This document shows positions 35,565 to 42,970 of a DNA stretch of 42,970 nucleotides, piece after piece. Position 1 is the first letter of the stretch, and every line of letters begins with the position of its first letter. The notes beneath the pieces were generated by a model. The model was not told where the DNA came from, made no database searches, and worked only from the letters and a program-made list of their open reading frames with translations. The translations under genes were made by a program, and so were the position numbers. The DNA comes from an uncultured cyanobacterium (GTDB lineage: Bacteria; Cyanobacteriota; Cyanobacteriia; Cyanobacteriales; FACHB-T130): assembly GCA_936920195.1 (NCBI GenBank), contig CAKZHE010000086.1:1-42970 (forward strand). Direction: 5' to 3'.

Positions 35565-36860
35565 ATGAAACAGCTTGCTAATCCTCAACCAATCACGCGA
35601 TCGCGCCGTCCTCGCAAACGCCAAACCTCTCTGAGTGAAGTGCTGATCATGTCAGCGGAAACTCTGTGGAGCAACAAACTGCGGACAAGCTTAACGATGT
35701 TGGGCGTAGTTATTGGCATCTCCTCGGTAATTACCATTACCTCGGTAGGACAGGGCGTACAGAAGTCAACAGAGTTACAAATTCAAGCGCTGGGAACCAA
35801 CGTGATGATGGTGTCGGCAGGAGCAGCCAGAACAGGCGGCATCAGTCAAGGAGCGGGTTCTGCCAGTACGCTGACTTGGGAAGATGCCCAAGCGATCGCC
35901 AAACAAGTGCCTGCGGCTAAAGCGGTTTCGGCATTCTTACAACGGGGTTCAATTCAGGTTGTCCGGGGCAATACCAATATTTCTACCATTCTGTTAGGCA
36001 CGGATTTGAACTACCCAATTATGAAAAATATTCATCCCCAAGAGGGACTATTTTTTAATCAAGGGGATTTAGATGCTGGTCGTCCGGTGGCCTTTCTTGG
36101 CTCTAAAGTGCGGGATGAATTGTTTAACCCAGATGAACCCACCATCGGTACTGATTTGCGAATTCGGGGCAAGCGCTACACCGTGGTAGGGGTGGCGGAA
36201 TCGAAGGGAACGGCGGGGGGACAGGATCTAGATGATATTATTTACATCCCATTAACAAATATGTCTGCCCAAATTGTGGGCAATAATGCCTTGACAGGGG
36301 TAGCAATTAATGGGTTTTGGTTAGAAGCGAGCGATGCCGATCAACTCAATTCGGCTCAATTTCAGGTGACAAATATTCTTCGCCTGCGGCATGGGATTCA
36401 TCCCTCAGCCGTCGATGATTTCCGGATTATCAATCTAGTAGATATTATCACCACTTTCAGCAGCGTCATGGGTTCATTGACCTTAATGGTAGGGGCGATC
36501 GCGGGTATTTCCCTAATCGTCGGGGGAATTGGAATTGCTAACATTATGCTGGTTTCGGTGATGGAACGAACGCGAGAAATTGGCATTCGCAAAGCTGTAG
36601 GTGCAACTAGCCGGGATATTTTGAGTCAGTTTTTAACCGAATCAATCGTTATTTCCACTGTCGGCGGGATCATTGGCGTGGGATTGGGTATTGGCTTTGC
36701 CTTTACTGCCGCCACCATCTTCAAATTTCCCTTTATTGTCCCGTTGTGGTCGATTGGAGCAGGGCTGAGTCTCTCCTTCGTGGTGGGCATTCTGGCAGGC
36801 GGCATCCCGGCTCGCAATGCTGCCAAATTAGATCCCATTACCGCCCTACACAGCGAATAA
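35565..36860 (+). CDS. MacB-type ABC transporter permease (FtsX family)
   Basis: A 431-aa inner-membrane protein. The first helix (TSLTMLGVVIGISSVITITSVG, in part) is followed by a large periplasmic MacB_PCD domain (about 75-280). Three more helices follow in the FtsX domain, with the typical GIGIANIMLVSVMERTREIG and the C-terminal PARNAAKLDPITALHSE. MacB-type permeases are mechanotransmission pumps for peptides, lipids or drugs. Here the ATPase is a separate gene five bases downstream. An internal ATG at 35649 is a possible alternative start. Confidence 0.93.
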   Translation: MKQLANPQPITRSRRPRKRQTSLSEVLIMSAETLWSNKLRTSLTMLGVVIGISSVITITSVGQGVQKSTELQIQALGTNVMMVSAGAARTGGISQGAGSASTLTWEDAQAIAKQVPAAKAVSAFLQRGSIQVVRGNTNISTILLGTDLNYPIMKNIHPQEGLFFNQGDLDAGRPVAFLGSKVRDELFNPDEPTIGTDLRIRGKRYTVVGVAESKGTAGGQDLDDIIYIPLTNMSAQIVGNNALTGVAINGFWLEASDADQLNSAQFQVTNILRLRHGIHPSAVDDFRIINLVDIITTFSSVMGSLTLMVGAIAGISLIVGGIGIANIMLVSVMERTREIGIRKAVGATSRDILSQFLTESIVISTVGGIIGVGLGIGFAFTAATIFKFPFIVPLWSIGAGLSLSFVVGILAGGIPARNAAKLDPITALHSE

Positions 36861-36865
36861 TAACT

Positions 36866-37546
36866 ATGGCAAATATGATCTCAATGGAGGGCATCACCAA
36901 AACCTATCATTTGGGAGAATTGGATGTCCCTGTACTTAAAGAAGTCGATTTATCCATCGAAGATGGGGAATATGTCGCGATTATGGGAGCTTCCGGTTCG
37001 GGAAAATCTACGCTGATGAATATTATTGGTTGTCTAGATCGTTCTACAAGCGGACTATATATTTTGGATGGGAGAAATCTGACTACACTAGATGATGATG
37101 GCCTCGCAGATATCCGCAATCAGTATATTGGTTTTGTGTTTCAGCAATTCAATCTTCTGCCCCGGTTGACAGCCCTAGAAAATGTCATGTTGCCAATGAT
37201 TTATGCCGATGTCCCGCGATCGCAACGATTGAAATCTGCCACTGACGCTTTAGAAAAGATCGGATTAGGCGATCGCTTAAAAAACCGTCCTAGCCAACTT
37301 TCCGGAGGGCAGCAGCAACGAGTAGCGATCGCTCGTGCCTTAGTCAATCATCCCGCCCTCGTATTAGCAGATGAACCCACCGGAGCCTTAGATTCCCAAA
37401 CTTCCCGCGAAATTATGAATCTGCTCACAGAATTAAATCAACAGGGAACCACCATCGCCCTTGTCACCCATGATGCCACAGTAGCGGCTCAAACAAAGCG
37501 GATAATTCATATGCAGGATGGAGTAATTGTCGAGGCAGTAAATTAA
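36866..37546 (+). CDS. MacB/LolD-type ABC transporter ATPase
   Basis: A 226-aa ATPase. It has Walker A GASGSGKST (41-49), a Q-loop (VFQQFNLLPRLTALENV), the signature [15 protein letters not shown], Walker B LVLADEPTGALD and the switch His in VTHD. Length and sequence fit the LolD/MacB subfamily that drives FtsX-type permeases. The frame is open upstream into the permease gene, but the ATG at 36866, five bases after the permease stop, gives the normal N-terminus. With the two upstream genes it completes a tripartite exporter apart from the outer-membrane channel. Confidence 0.95.
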   Translation: MANMISMEGITKTYHLGELDVPVLKEVDLSIEDGEYVAIMGASGSGKSTLMNIIGCLDRSTSGLYILDGRNLTTLDDDGLADIRNQYIGFVFQQFNLLPRLTALENVMLPMIYADVPRSQRLKSATDALEKIGLGDRLKNRPSQLSGGQQQRVAIARALVNHPALVLADEPTGALDSQTSREIMNLLTELNQQGTTIALVTHDATVAAQTKRIIHMQDGVIVEAVN

Positions 37547-37735
37547 AAGTGCGAATTTCCCAAATTTCTATTCTCCAACTCATTTGGGCTAATGACAAAC
37601 TCAAATAAAATTCGGCCAAAATCGAGTAGCGGCTTTAGAGCGCAGTACCCAAGAGATTAAATCAGATTGGAATTTATTATGAGTGAAACACCCCACCAAA
37701 ACATCTCAACAAGCGATCGCAGAGCTTGACGTTTA

Positions 37736-38023
37736 CTATTCCTGTCTGTCTTTGCGTTCTAAAATTCGATCGACTTTATTTTCTATGGAATTAAGTCTTC
37801 TGAGAACAGTAGGTCTCTCTTCATCAAGAGATACTAACAGGTTAACCATTCCGGCTTGAATGTCAGTCAAACGACGGATATTGTCTTCAAGCCGGATTAT
37901 ATTGCCTTCAAGCCGCCCTATTGTTTCCTGAAATTCTAATCTTTCTTCTACCCTAGCATCCTGCATCGCTTGGATAGCTCTGGCATTACTGGCTACCAGT
38001 TGTTTGAGTTCTTCATCGCTCAT
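37736..38023 (-). CDS. Short coiled-coil protein
   Basis: A 95-aa protein from ATG 38023 (the frame is open to 38062). It is almost entirely helical with heptads: EELKQLVASNARAIQAMQD, then RLEGNIIRLEDNIRRL and RRLNSIENKVDRIL. Small proteins of this kind are common in cyanobacteria and have no assigned role. It stands alone, facing away from the penicillin-binding protein gene's neighbourhood repeats. No enzyme motif or membrane segment is present. Confidence 0.65.
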   Translation of the reverse strand: MSDEELKQLVASNARAIQAMQDARVEERLEFQETIGRLEGNIIRLEDNIRRLTDIQAGMVNLLVSLDEERPTVLRRLNSIENKVDRILERKDRQE

Positions 38024-38384
38024 AGAATTATTTTTAATTTGCTCTCTTCTGCATTTTACCAAAACTATAAATCAAAGCGATCGCTCTTTTTCCCAAAAAC
38101 AAAACTAAAGCGATCTCCCTCTCCCATCCTACAGCGATAGCGCTAGCGCGCTCGCAGAGCTTCGCGCTCCACTATTCCAGACAACCGAAAGGCGACTGCA
38201 CAAAAGTGTTTGCTTCTGGAGAATTGCTGTTTTCTATTGGTGGCAATCTCTCTGTTGTTTATGGTTTTCTCCAGTCTCTGACTCTGGCAAATTCTTCAAC
38301 GCACGATCGCAAGGCACTTCTTTCTGATAACGTTATAAATCTTCAAGTAACCCAGAATCTTCACATTTGAGGCATAAGTCCCGT
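38024..38384. other. Intergenic region with HIP1 and palindromic repeats
   Basis: About 360 bases without a credible gene. It contains GCGATCGC copies and a GC-rich palindromic run (AGCGCTAGCGCGCT at about 38139-38152, then GCTTCGCGCTCC) of a type repeated in cyanobacterial genomes; a related run occurs near 40229-40280. I see nothing that looks like an RNA gene. Confidence 0.45.
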
Positions 38385-40205
38385 CTACTCTTCCTTCTTC
38401 TTTTCCGCTGGCTTGTCACCACTCGGTTGAGCAGGTTGGTTTTGCTTAAAATAAGCCTCCAATACTTGCAGGACAATCGGTGCAGCCACCTTGCCCCCGC
38501 CTCCGCCAGAGTGTTCCGCAAAAGCCACCACCACAATCTTTGGCTTATCATAGGGCGCATAGGCTCCAAACCAGGCATGGGAAAGTCCAGGAGGTGCTTC
38601 TGCCGTACCGCTTTTCCCTGCCGCTGGGGGAATAGTCGTCACATTCAAGGCCTTACCCGTACCTCCTGCCACCACTGACCGCAAACCATCCCGTAAGATC
38701 TTGATAGTTTCCGGCTTCATCTCTAAAGATACTCGCCAACTCTTCGATTCTTCATTATCTTTGAGCAGATGGGGCTTAACTCGATAGCCCCCATTAGCAG
38801 GAACCGCAAACATCACTGCCACCTGCAAGGGTGTGGTTTGTAGAAAACCTTGCCCAATAGACATATTAACTGTATCGCCCACAGTCCATTCTTGATAAAA
38901 GCGCTTCCGTTTCCAAGCATCATCGGCAACTAATCCCGGCAAGTCTTCTGAAGAGAGTTCAATCCCAGTTTTCTGTCCAAAGCCATATTTCCGCGTCCAG
39001 TCAATTAGTGTTGGACCGCCAACGGAACGTCCCACCTGGTAAAAAAAGGTGTCGCTACTCATAGCCATTGCCCCAACAAAACCCAAAGGGCCAAATCCCG
39101 CATGGTTCCAATCGGCAAAGACTACACCCCCAATATTCAGGGAGGCATAGGTATTTAAAATTGTGTCAGGAGTAAATTTTCCTGATTCCAAACCTGCCGT
39201 CGTCGTGACAATCTTGAAGGTACTGGCTGGAGGAAATACCCGCAAAGCTCGATTGACAAAGGGATGATCCTTACTTTGTAATTGTTTCCAAGTTGCGGCA
39301 GTAATCCGCTTGGAGAAAATATTGGGGTCAAAGGCAGGGGCGCTCACCATTGCCAGAACCGCACCATTTTTAGGGTCAATGGCGACAAGAGCGCCTTTTT
39401 GATTGCCCAAGGCTTTTTCAGCTGCTTGTTGCAGCTCGAGATCTAGAGTTAAATGAACGTCTTCTCCACCTTTAGCCAGTTTTTCCCCTAGAATCTTTTG
39501 GACGCGGCCTTTACCATCCACTTCAACTTGCTGGCCCCCCCAATCTCCCCGCAATTCTTTTTCAAAAGCTGCCTCTACACCCATTTGTCCAATCACATCA
39601 CCCAAGCGATATCCATCGTCTTTGCGCTTGGTGAGTTCCTCATCATTCATTTCCCCGGTATAACCCAGAATGTGAGCGGCTGTCTCGCCGTTGGGGTAAG
39701 TGCGGAGAGCTTCAATATCAACCTCAACTCCTTCTAATTCGTTACTGTATTCTTTCAAAGCCGTAATCTGGGCGGGATTAATCCCCCGCGCTATCCTCAG
39801 TAAGGAAGTGGAGTTATAGCCAGCTTTTTCTAAGCGTTTTTTAATTTCTGCTTCGGGAATATTTAAAATTTGGGAGAGGCGTTTGAGGGTATGAGGCCAA
39901 TCTCCACTCTTCCGGGCAATAGGCCAAATGAATACCGAGTGAGATAGGTTGTTACTTGCCAAGATCTTGCCCTTCCGATCAAAAATATTCCCCCGCACGG
40001 GTTGTTTGGGAATCAGGCGAATGCGGTTTTTATCAGCTAATTCCCGGTTCTGTATGCCAGTAATCAGTTGCAAGTAGGCCAACCGAGCGCCAATCCCACT
40101 CAGTAGCAGGAAGGTGATGACCATGATAATCACTGACTGAAAGCGACGACCGACGGTGCGAGTGGATTGTTGGCGGTTAACGGAGGAAGATTGCAGTAAA
40201 GTCAT
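38385..40205 (-). CDS. mrdA: Penicillin-binding protein 2 (peptidoglycan transpeptidase)
   Basis: A 606-aa class B penicillin-binding protein that cross-links peptidoglycan during cell elongation. One N-terminal membrane helix (VIIMVITFLLLSGIGARLAYL, in part) is followed by the dimerisation domain (PVRGNIFDRKGKILASNN). The transpeptidase domain has the catalytic serine Ser328 in STFK, the SSD motif (MSSDTFFYQVG) and KSGTAEAPPG. VGDTVNMSIGQG is typical of PBP2. The C-terminus ends in a charged low-complexity tail (DKPAEKKKEE). It partners with RodA-type enzymes encoded elsewhere. The ATG at 40205 fits the usual N-terminus. Confidence 0.94.
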   Translation of the reverse strand: MTLLQSSSVNRQQSTRTVGRRFQSVIIMVITFLLLSGIGARLAYLQLITGIQNRELADKNRIRLIPKQPVRGNIFDRKGKILASNNLSHSVFIWPIARKSGDWPHTLKRLSQILNIPEAEIKKRLEKAGYNSTSLLRIARGINPAQITALKEYSNELEGVEVDIEALRTYPNGETAAHILGYTGEMNDEELTKRKDDGYRLGDVIGQMGVEAAFEKELRGDWGGQQVEVDGKGRVQKILGEKLAKGGEDVHLTLDLELQQAAEKALGNQKGALVAIDPKNGAVLAMVSAPAFDPNIFSKRITAATWKQLQSKDHPFVNRALRVFPPASTFKIVTTTAGLESGKFTPDTILNTYASLNIGGVVFADWNHAGFGPLGFVGAMAMSSDTFFYQVGRSVGGPTLIDWTRKYGFGQKTGIELSSEDLPGLVADDAWKRKRFYQEWTVGDTVNMSIGQGFLQTTPLQVAVMFAVPANGGYRVKPHLLKDNEESKSWRVSLEMKPETIKILRDGLRSVVAGGTGKALNVTTIPPAAGKSGTAEAPPGLSHAWFGAYAPYDKPKIVVVAFAEHSGGGGGKVAAPIVLQVLEAYFKQNQPAQPSGDKPAEKKKEE

Positions 40206-40468
40206 AACATCAAGACTTAAGATGGAGCGATCGCTCTTCGCGCTGGGATTCGCCCAATCGCGCTAGTGCGATCGCAGTTCTGAAGATATCGCCGAGGATT
40301 TGTACTTAGTTTAACGTTCTTCTCCCCTCCCAGAAAATTTTCGCTTAATTTCTGAGTTTCACAAGACTTCAGAGCCAGATAGAATAGACCAAAGTCTGAT
40401 TCGTGCCGTTCCTAATCCTAAATCTACAATTAATCAAATTGGGGCATCGCCTAAGCAAGAAAATTACT
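40206..40468. promoter_or_regulatory. Divergent promoter region between the PBP2 gene and potA
   Basis: About 260 bases between two divergent starts. It carries two HIP1-like GCGATCGC sites and GC-rich palindromic runs near 40229-40280, and is then AT-rich towards potA. The potA frame is open back to 40403, but that stretch ([18 protein letters not shown]) looks non-conserved. No promoter boxes can be assigned with confidence. Confidence 0.4.
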
Positions 40469-41599
40469 ATGTCTCAAACTTCTTTGCCCAAACTCTCTCC
40501 TCCGGAGACATCTACCGAGTTGGATATTGAACTCCGCAAGGTTTTCAAGGTCTTTAATGGGGAAACTGCCGTGCGCGGGGTCGATTTGGATATCGCTCGC
40601 GGGGAGTTCTTTAGTATTCTCGGTCCTTCTGGCTGCGGAAAGACGACTACTTTACGCCTGATGGCTGGCTTTGATATGCCTTCGGCTGGAGAGGTATTAA
40701 TTCAAGGACAGTCGATGAACAATGTCCCCCCCTATCGTCGTCCGGTGAATACGGTGTTTCAGAGTTATGCCCTGTTCAGCCACTTGACGGTGTGGGAAAA
40801 TATTGCTTTTGGACTGCGAATTAAAAAGCTGTCCAGAGGGGAAATTGAAGACCGGGTAAAAGAAGCTCTGAAGTTGGTGAAAATGGAAAGTTTTGCCAAT
40901 CGGTTTCCGGCACAATTGTCTGGGGGGCAACAGCAGCGAGTAGCCTTGGCGCGAGCGCTGGTAAATCGTCCGGCGGTGGTATTGCTAGATGAACCCCTGG
41001 GAGCGCTAGATTTGAAGTTGCGGAAGGAGATGCAGGTGGAGTTATCCAATTTGCATCAGGATTTGGGGTTGACTTTTGTGATGGTAACTCACGACCAGGA
41101 GGAAGCTTTAAGTCTGTCTGACCGGATTGCGGTGATGCGAGGGGGGAAAATTGAACAAATTGGTACGCCTAGCGAAATTTACGAGCGTCCCAAAACGACT
41201 TTTATTGCCGATTTTATTGGGGAAACGAATCTCTTGCGGGGGAGGGTGGAAAATGGAGACAGTGCCGGACTGCACGTAGCGGTAAGTAATGGCTTGAAAT
41301 TGGCAGTCCCCCATCCAGAGAGCGGGGAAAGTTGGTCAAGGTTAGGCGAGGTGGCGGTGAGCATTCGCCCAGAAAAAATCCATCTCAGTCTCTATCCCTC
41401 GGAAAATCAATTTAATTGTTTTGAGGGTCGCCTGAAGCACGTGATGTATTTAGGCACGCACGTCCACTATGTGGTAGAGTTGCTGACTGGCGATCGCTTA
41501 ACGGTACGCCAACCTAATACCGCCGATAAATTGCCAGACCCCCACACTCCGATTTATGCTAGTTGGGCGATCGCTGATTCTCTGGCGTTGAAGGAATAA
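40469..41599 (+). CDS. potA: Spermidine/putrescine ABC transporter ATPase
   Basis: A 376-aa ATPase from ATG 40469. It has Walker A GPSGCGKT (52-59), a Q-loop ([17 protein letters not shown]), the signature [15 protein letters not shown], Walker [13 protein letters not shown] and the switch His in VTHDQEEAL. The C-terminal TOBE-type regulatory domain ([25 protein letters not shown]) is typical of PotA. The substrate is inferred mainly from the neighbouring PotD. It lies 68 bases before potD in the same direction. Confidence 0.93.
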   Translation: MSQTSLPKLSPPETSTELDIELRKVFKVFNGETAVRGVDLDIARGEFFSILGPSGCGKTTTLRLMAGFDMPSAGEVLIQGQSMNNVPPYRRPVNTVFQSYALFSHLTVWENIAFGLRIKKLSRGEIEDRVKEALKLVKMESFANRFPAQLSGGQQQRVALARALVNRPAVVLLDEPLGALDLKLRKEMQVELSNLHQDLGLTFVMVTHDQEEALSLSDRIAVMRGGKIEQIGTPSEIYERPKTTFIADFIGETNLLRGRVENGDSAGLHVAVSNGLKLAVPHPESGESWSRLGEVAVSIRPEKIHLSLYPSENQFNCFEGRLKHVMYLGTHVHYVVELLTGDRLTVRQPNTADKLPDPHTPIYASWAIADSLALKE

Positions 41600-41667
41600 A
41601 ATTTTCTCTGGAGAATCGGTCAATCCCAAATTGATCGATCGGGTAGTATTCTTGCAGCATTCTGAAG

Positions 41668-42792
41668 ATGGCGACTGATTTCAAGACATCTCGGCTCTAT
41701 TCAAACCGACGCAGGTTCCTGCAAGCTTCTACCGCTGCTCTTTCTGGGTTAGCCCTCTCCAGTTGCGGTTGGACGCTGGGGCGAGTGGCCTCAACCCCCA
41801 CTCAGTCGGCGAATGCGAATAAAAATCTGCTTTATATCTATACTTGGGCTGGTTATACCGACGAAGACTTGCTCAGGCGCTTTACCAATGAGACAGGCAT
41901 CAAAGTAATTGCGGATGTCTTTGATTCTAACGAAGCGATGCTGGCGCGGATTCAAGCGTTGGGGGGCGGAGACTATAGCATCATTTACCCATCTGACTAT
42001 ATGGTGAGGAAGATGGTGGAATTGGGAATGCTCAATCAATTAGACCATTCTCTCATTAATGGTTTAGAACATTTATTTCCCCGCTTCCAAAAGCCCAGCT
42101 ATGACCCGGAAAACCGACACAGCATCCCTATGACCTGGGGGACGACGGGGCTAATTTATAACACTCAGAAGGTCAAGCAAGCCCCGGAGGATTGGAATTA
42201 TCTCTGGGAAAACAAAAAAGAATTGTCGGGCAGAATCACCCTGCTGAATGATGTCCGGGAAGTGATGGGGGCAACCTTGAAAATGCTCGGTTATTCCTAC
42301 AATTCCACCAATCCAGCGGAAATTAAACGCGCCTACGAACAGTTAGTAGTATTGAAACCTGCGATCGCCTCTTTTACTTCCGATGCTTGGCGCAATCAAA
42401 TTCTACCAGGAGATTTATCCATCGCGATGGGATTTGCCTCAGATGCCAAGCAAGTGATGGAAGAAAGCAAGGATTTACAATATGCCTTACCTCGCAGCGG
42501 TTCTTCTCTCTACATGGATACCCTGGTAATTCCCAAATCTGCCCCCAATCTGAACGCTGCCTATGCTTGGATTAATTTTATGTTGCAACCGGATGTTGCG
42601 GCGGAACTCTGCGCTCGCTTGAGTTTTGCCACTCCCAATCAGGCTGCTTTTAACCAATTACCAAGTAAAATTCGCGAAAATCCCGCTCTCTTTCCCCCAG
42701 AGTCAGCTTTGCAGAACTGCGAAGGCATTGCTCCCGTGGGGAAATTGACGCAACTTTACGAGAGCTACTGGACTAAACTAACTAGCAGCTAG
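41668..42792 (+). CDS. potD: Spermidine/putrescine-binding protein PotD
   Basis: A 374-aa extracytoplasmic solute-binding protein. The N-terminus combines a twin-arginine motif (RRRFLQAS, 14-21) with a lipobox (LSSC, Cys33), so it is probably exported folded and lipid-anchored. The mature part begins LLYIYTWAGYTDEDLLRRF, as in PotD/PotF. It continues with YPSDYMVRKMVELGMLNQLD, IPMTWGTTGLIYN and, near the end, AYAWINFMLQPDVAA, all family hallmarks. It binds polyamines and hands them to the membrane permeases (PotB, PotC), which are not in the window; after potD come only repeats and an IS-like hairpin. Confidence 0.93.
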   Translation: MATDFKTSRLYSNRRRFLQASTAALSGLALSSCGWTLGRVASTPTQSANANKNLLYIYTWAGYTDEDLLRRFTNETGIKVIADVFDSNEAMLARIQALGGGDYSIIYPSDYMVRKMVELGMLNQLDHSLINGLEHLFPRFQKPSYDPENRHSIPMTWGTTGLIYNTQKVKQAPEDWNYLWENKKELSGRITLLNDVREVMGATLKMLGYSYNSTNPAEIKRAYEQLVVLKPAIASFTSDAWRNQILPGDLSIAMGFASDAKQVMEESKDLQYALPRSGSSLYMDTLVIPKSAPNLNAAYAWINFMLQPDVAAELCARLSFATPNQAAFNQLPSKIRENPALFPPESALQNCEGIAPVGKLTQLYESYWTKLTSS

Positions 42793-42831
42793 AACCTAGG
42801 CTATTGACTTGAACTCAAACCATTAATCCGC

Positions 42832-42879
42832 CAGGGACTGAAGTCCCTGTCTCAAAGCTTAAGTCCTCTTCAGAGGACT
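42832..42879. repeat. Two adjacent perfect palindromes downstream of potD
   Basis: CAGGGACTGAAGTCCCTG (42832-42849) and AGTCCTCTTCAGAGGACT (42862-42879), each with 8-bp perfect arms and a two-base centre, are separated by 12 bases. They resemble dispersed cyanobacterial repeats and could also terminate the pot transcript. Confidence 0.8.
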
Positions 42880-42914
42880 AATAATCGTCAATTTTTTATT
42901 GATCGTGCGTAAAA

Positions 42915-42936
42915 CCCCGTCCCCTTGTGGGCGGGG
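42915..42936 (+). repeat. IS200/IS605-like end hairpin near the right edge
   Basis: CCCCG (42915-42919) pairs with CGGGG (42932-42936), with an inner CCC/GGG, a one-base bulge and a five-base loop. Architecture and sequence match the hairpin after tnpB at 248-268. No transposase can be confirmed in the 34 bases that remain, although the minus strand is open (GVEPPSLTALTSPP). Confidence 0.5.
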
Positions 42937-42970
42937 ATGTAAGCGCGGTTAAACTAGGGGGTTCGACACC

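Noticed and set aside
37679-37729. Short frame MSETPHQNISTSDRRA
   Set aside because: Only 16 codons, ends in a HIP1-containing stretch, and no homologous protein start is recognised.
38333-38578. Minus-strand frame overlapping the PBP2 3' end
   Set aside because: Shadow of the PBP2 gene with no family features; most of it lies in the PBP2 coding sequence.

Overview
The window comes from a cyanobacterium, most likely a filamentous one. Evidence: the octamer GCGATCGC (HIP1) is scattered densely over most of it; there is a light-dependent protochlorophyllide oxidoreductase; a Cph2-type phytochrome; bacterial-type glycolate dehydrogenase subunits; a DUF3122 protein; PEP-CTERM and WG-repeat proteins; Uma2 endonucleases; and many short palindromic and tandem repeats. 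No tRNA, rRNA or CRISPR array was seen.

Layout. 1-270: 3' remnant of an IS200/IS605-type tnpB with its end hairpin. 340-2319: por and a PEP-CTERM secreted protein closed by a clear terminator. 2443-9809: an AT-rich, HIP1-poor four-gene block read in one direction: a small helical protein, an nSTAND ATPase with a 15-unit WD40 sensor, a lipoprotein with TPR-like repeats, and a membrane-anchored WG-repeat protein. The first two genes are one base apart and both carry a G-[N/D]-I-[T/S]-M-G-x-G-N motif, which suggests an NLR-like receptor and partner that recognise each other through this motif. I consider this the most promising undescribed system here.

9905-13201 (minus): glcE-like, glcF and a Uma2 gene. 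13341-16115: Cph2-like bilin sensor with intact GGDEF and EAL. 16189-17931: a small secreted protein and dprA. 17981-18369: a scrambled junction (Uma2 start, a MITE-like element with 17-bp perfect inverted ends, a truncated unknown gene) leading into phr photolyase. 19949-29559: a signalling block of four minus-strand genes (two hybrid histidine kinases, a REC-PAS-kinase, a REC-PAS-diguanylate cyclase), a kinase-tail remnant and a DUF389 membrane protein. Extensive paralogy shows it grew by duplication.

29990-33946: a probable stress cluster (disordered 111-aa protein, one-helix membrane protein, PRC-barrel protein, secreted rhodanese, DUF3122, YflT-like protein). 34037-37546: a MacAB-type exporter (adaptor, permease, ATPase). 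37736-38023 (minus): coiled-coil protein. 38385-40205 (minus): penicillin-binding protein 2. 40469-42792: potA and potD. The last 140 bases hold palindromes and a hairpin of the same architecture as the one next to tnpB.

How the parts connect: the Cph2-like protein and the REC-PAS-GGDEF protein both point to cyclic-di-GMP output of light or phosphorelay signals. The stress cluster and exporter look like an envelope-stress neighbourhood. The 2.4-9.8 kb block looks like an acquired conflict or surveillance module inserted between housekeeping genes.
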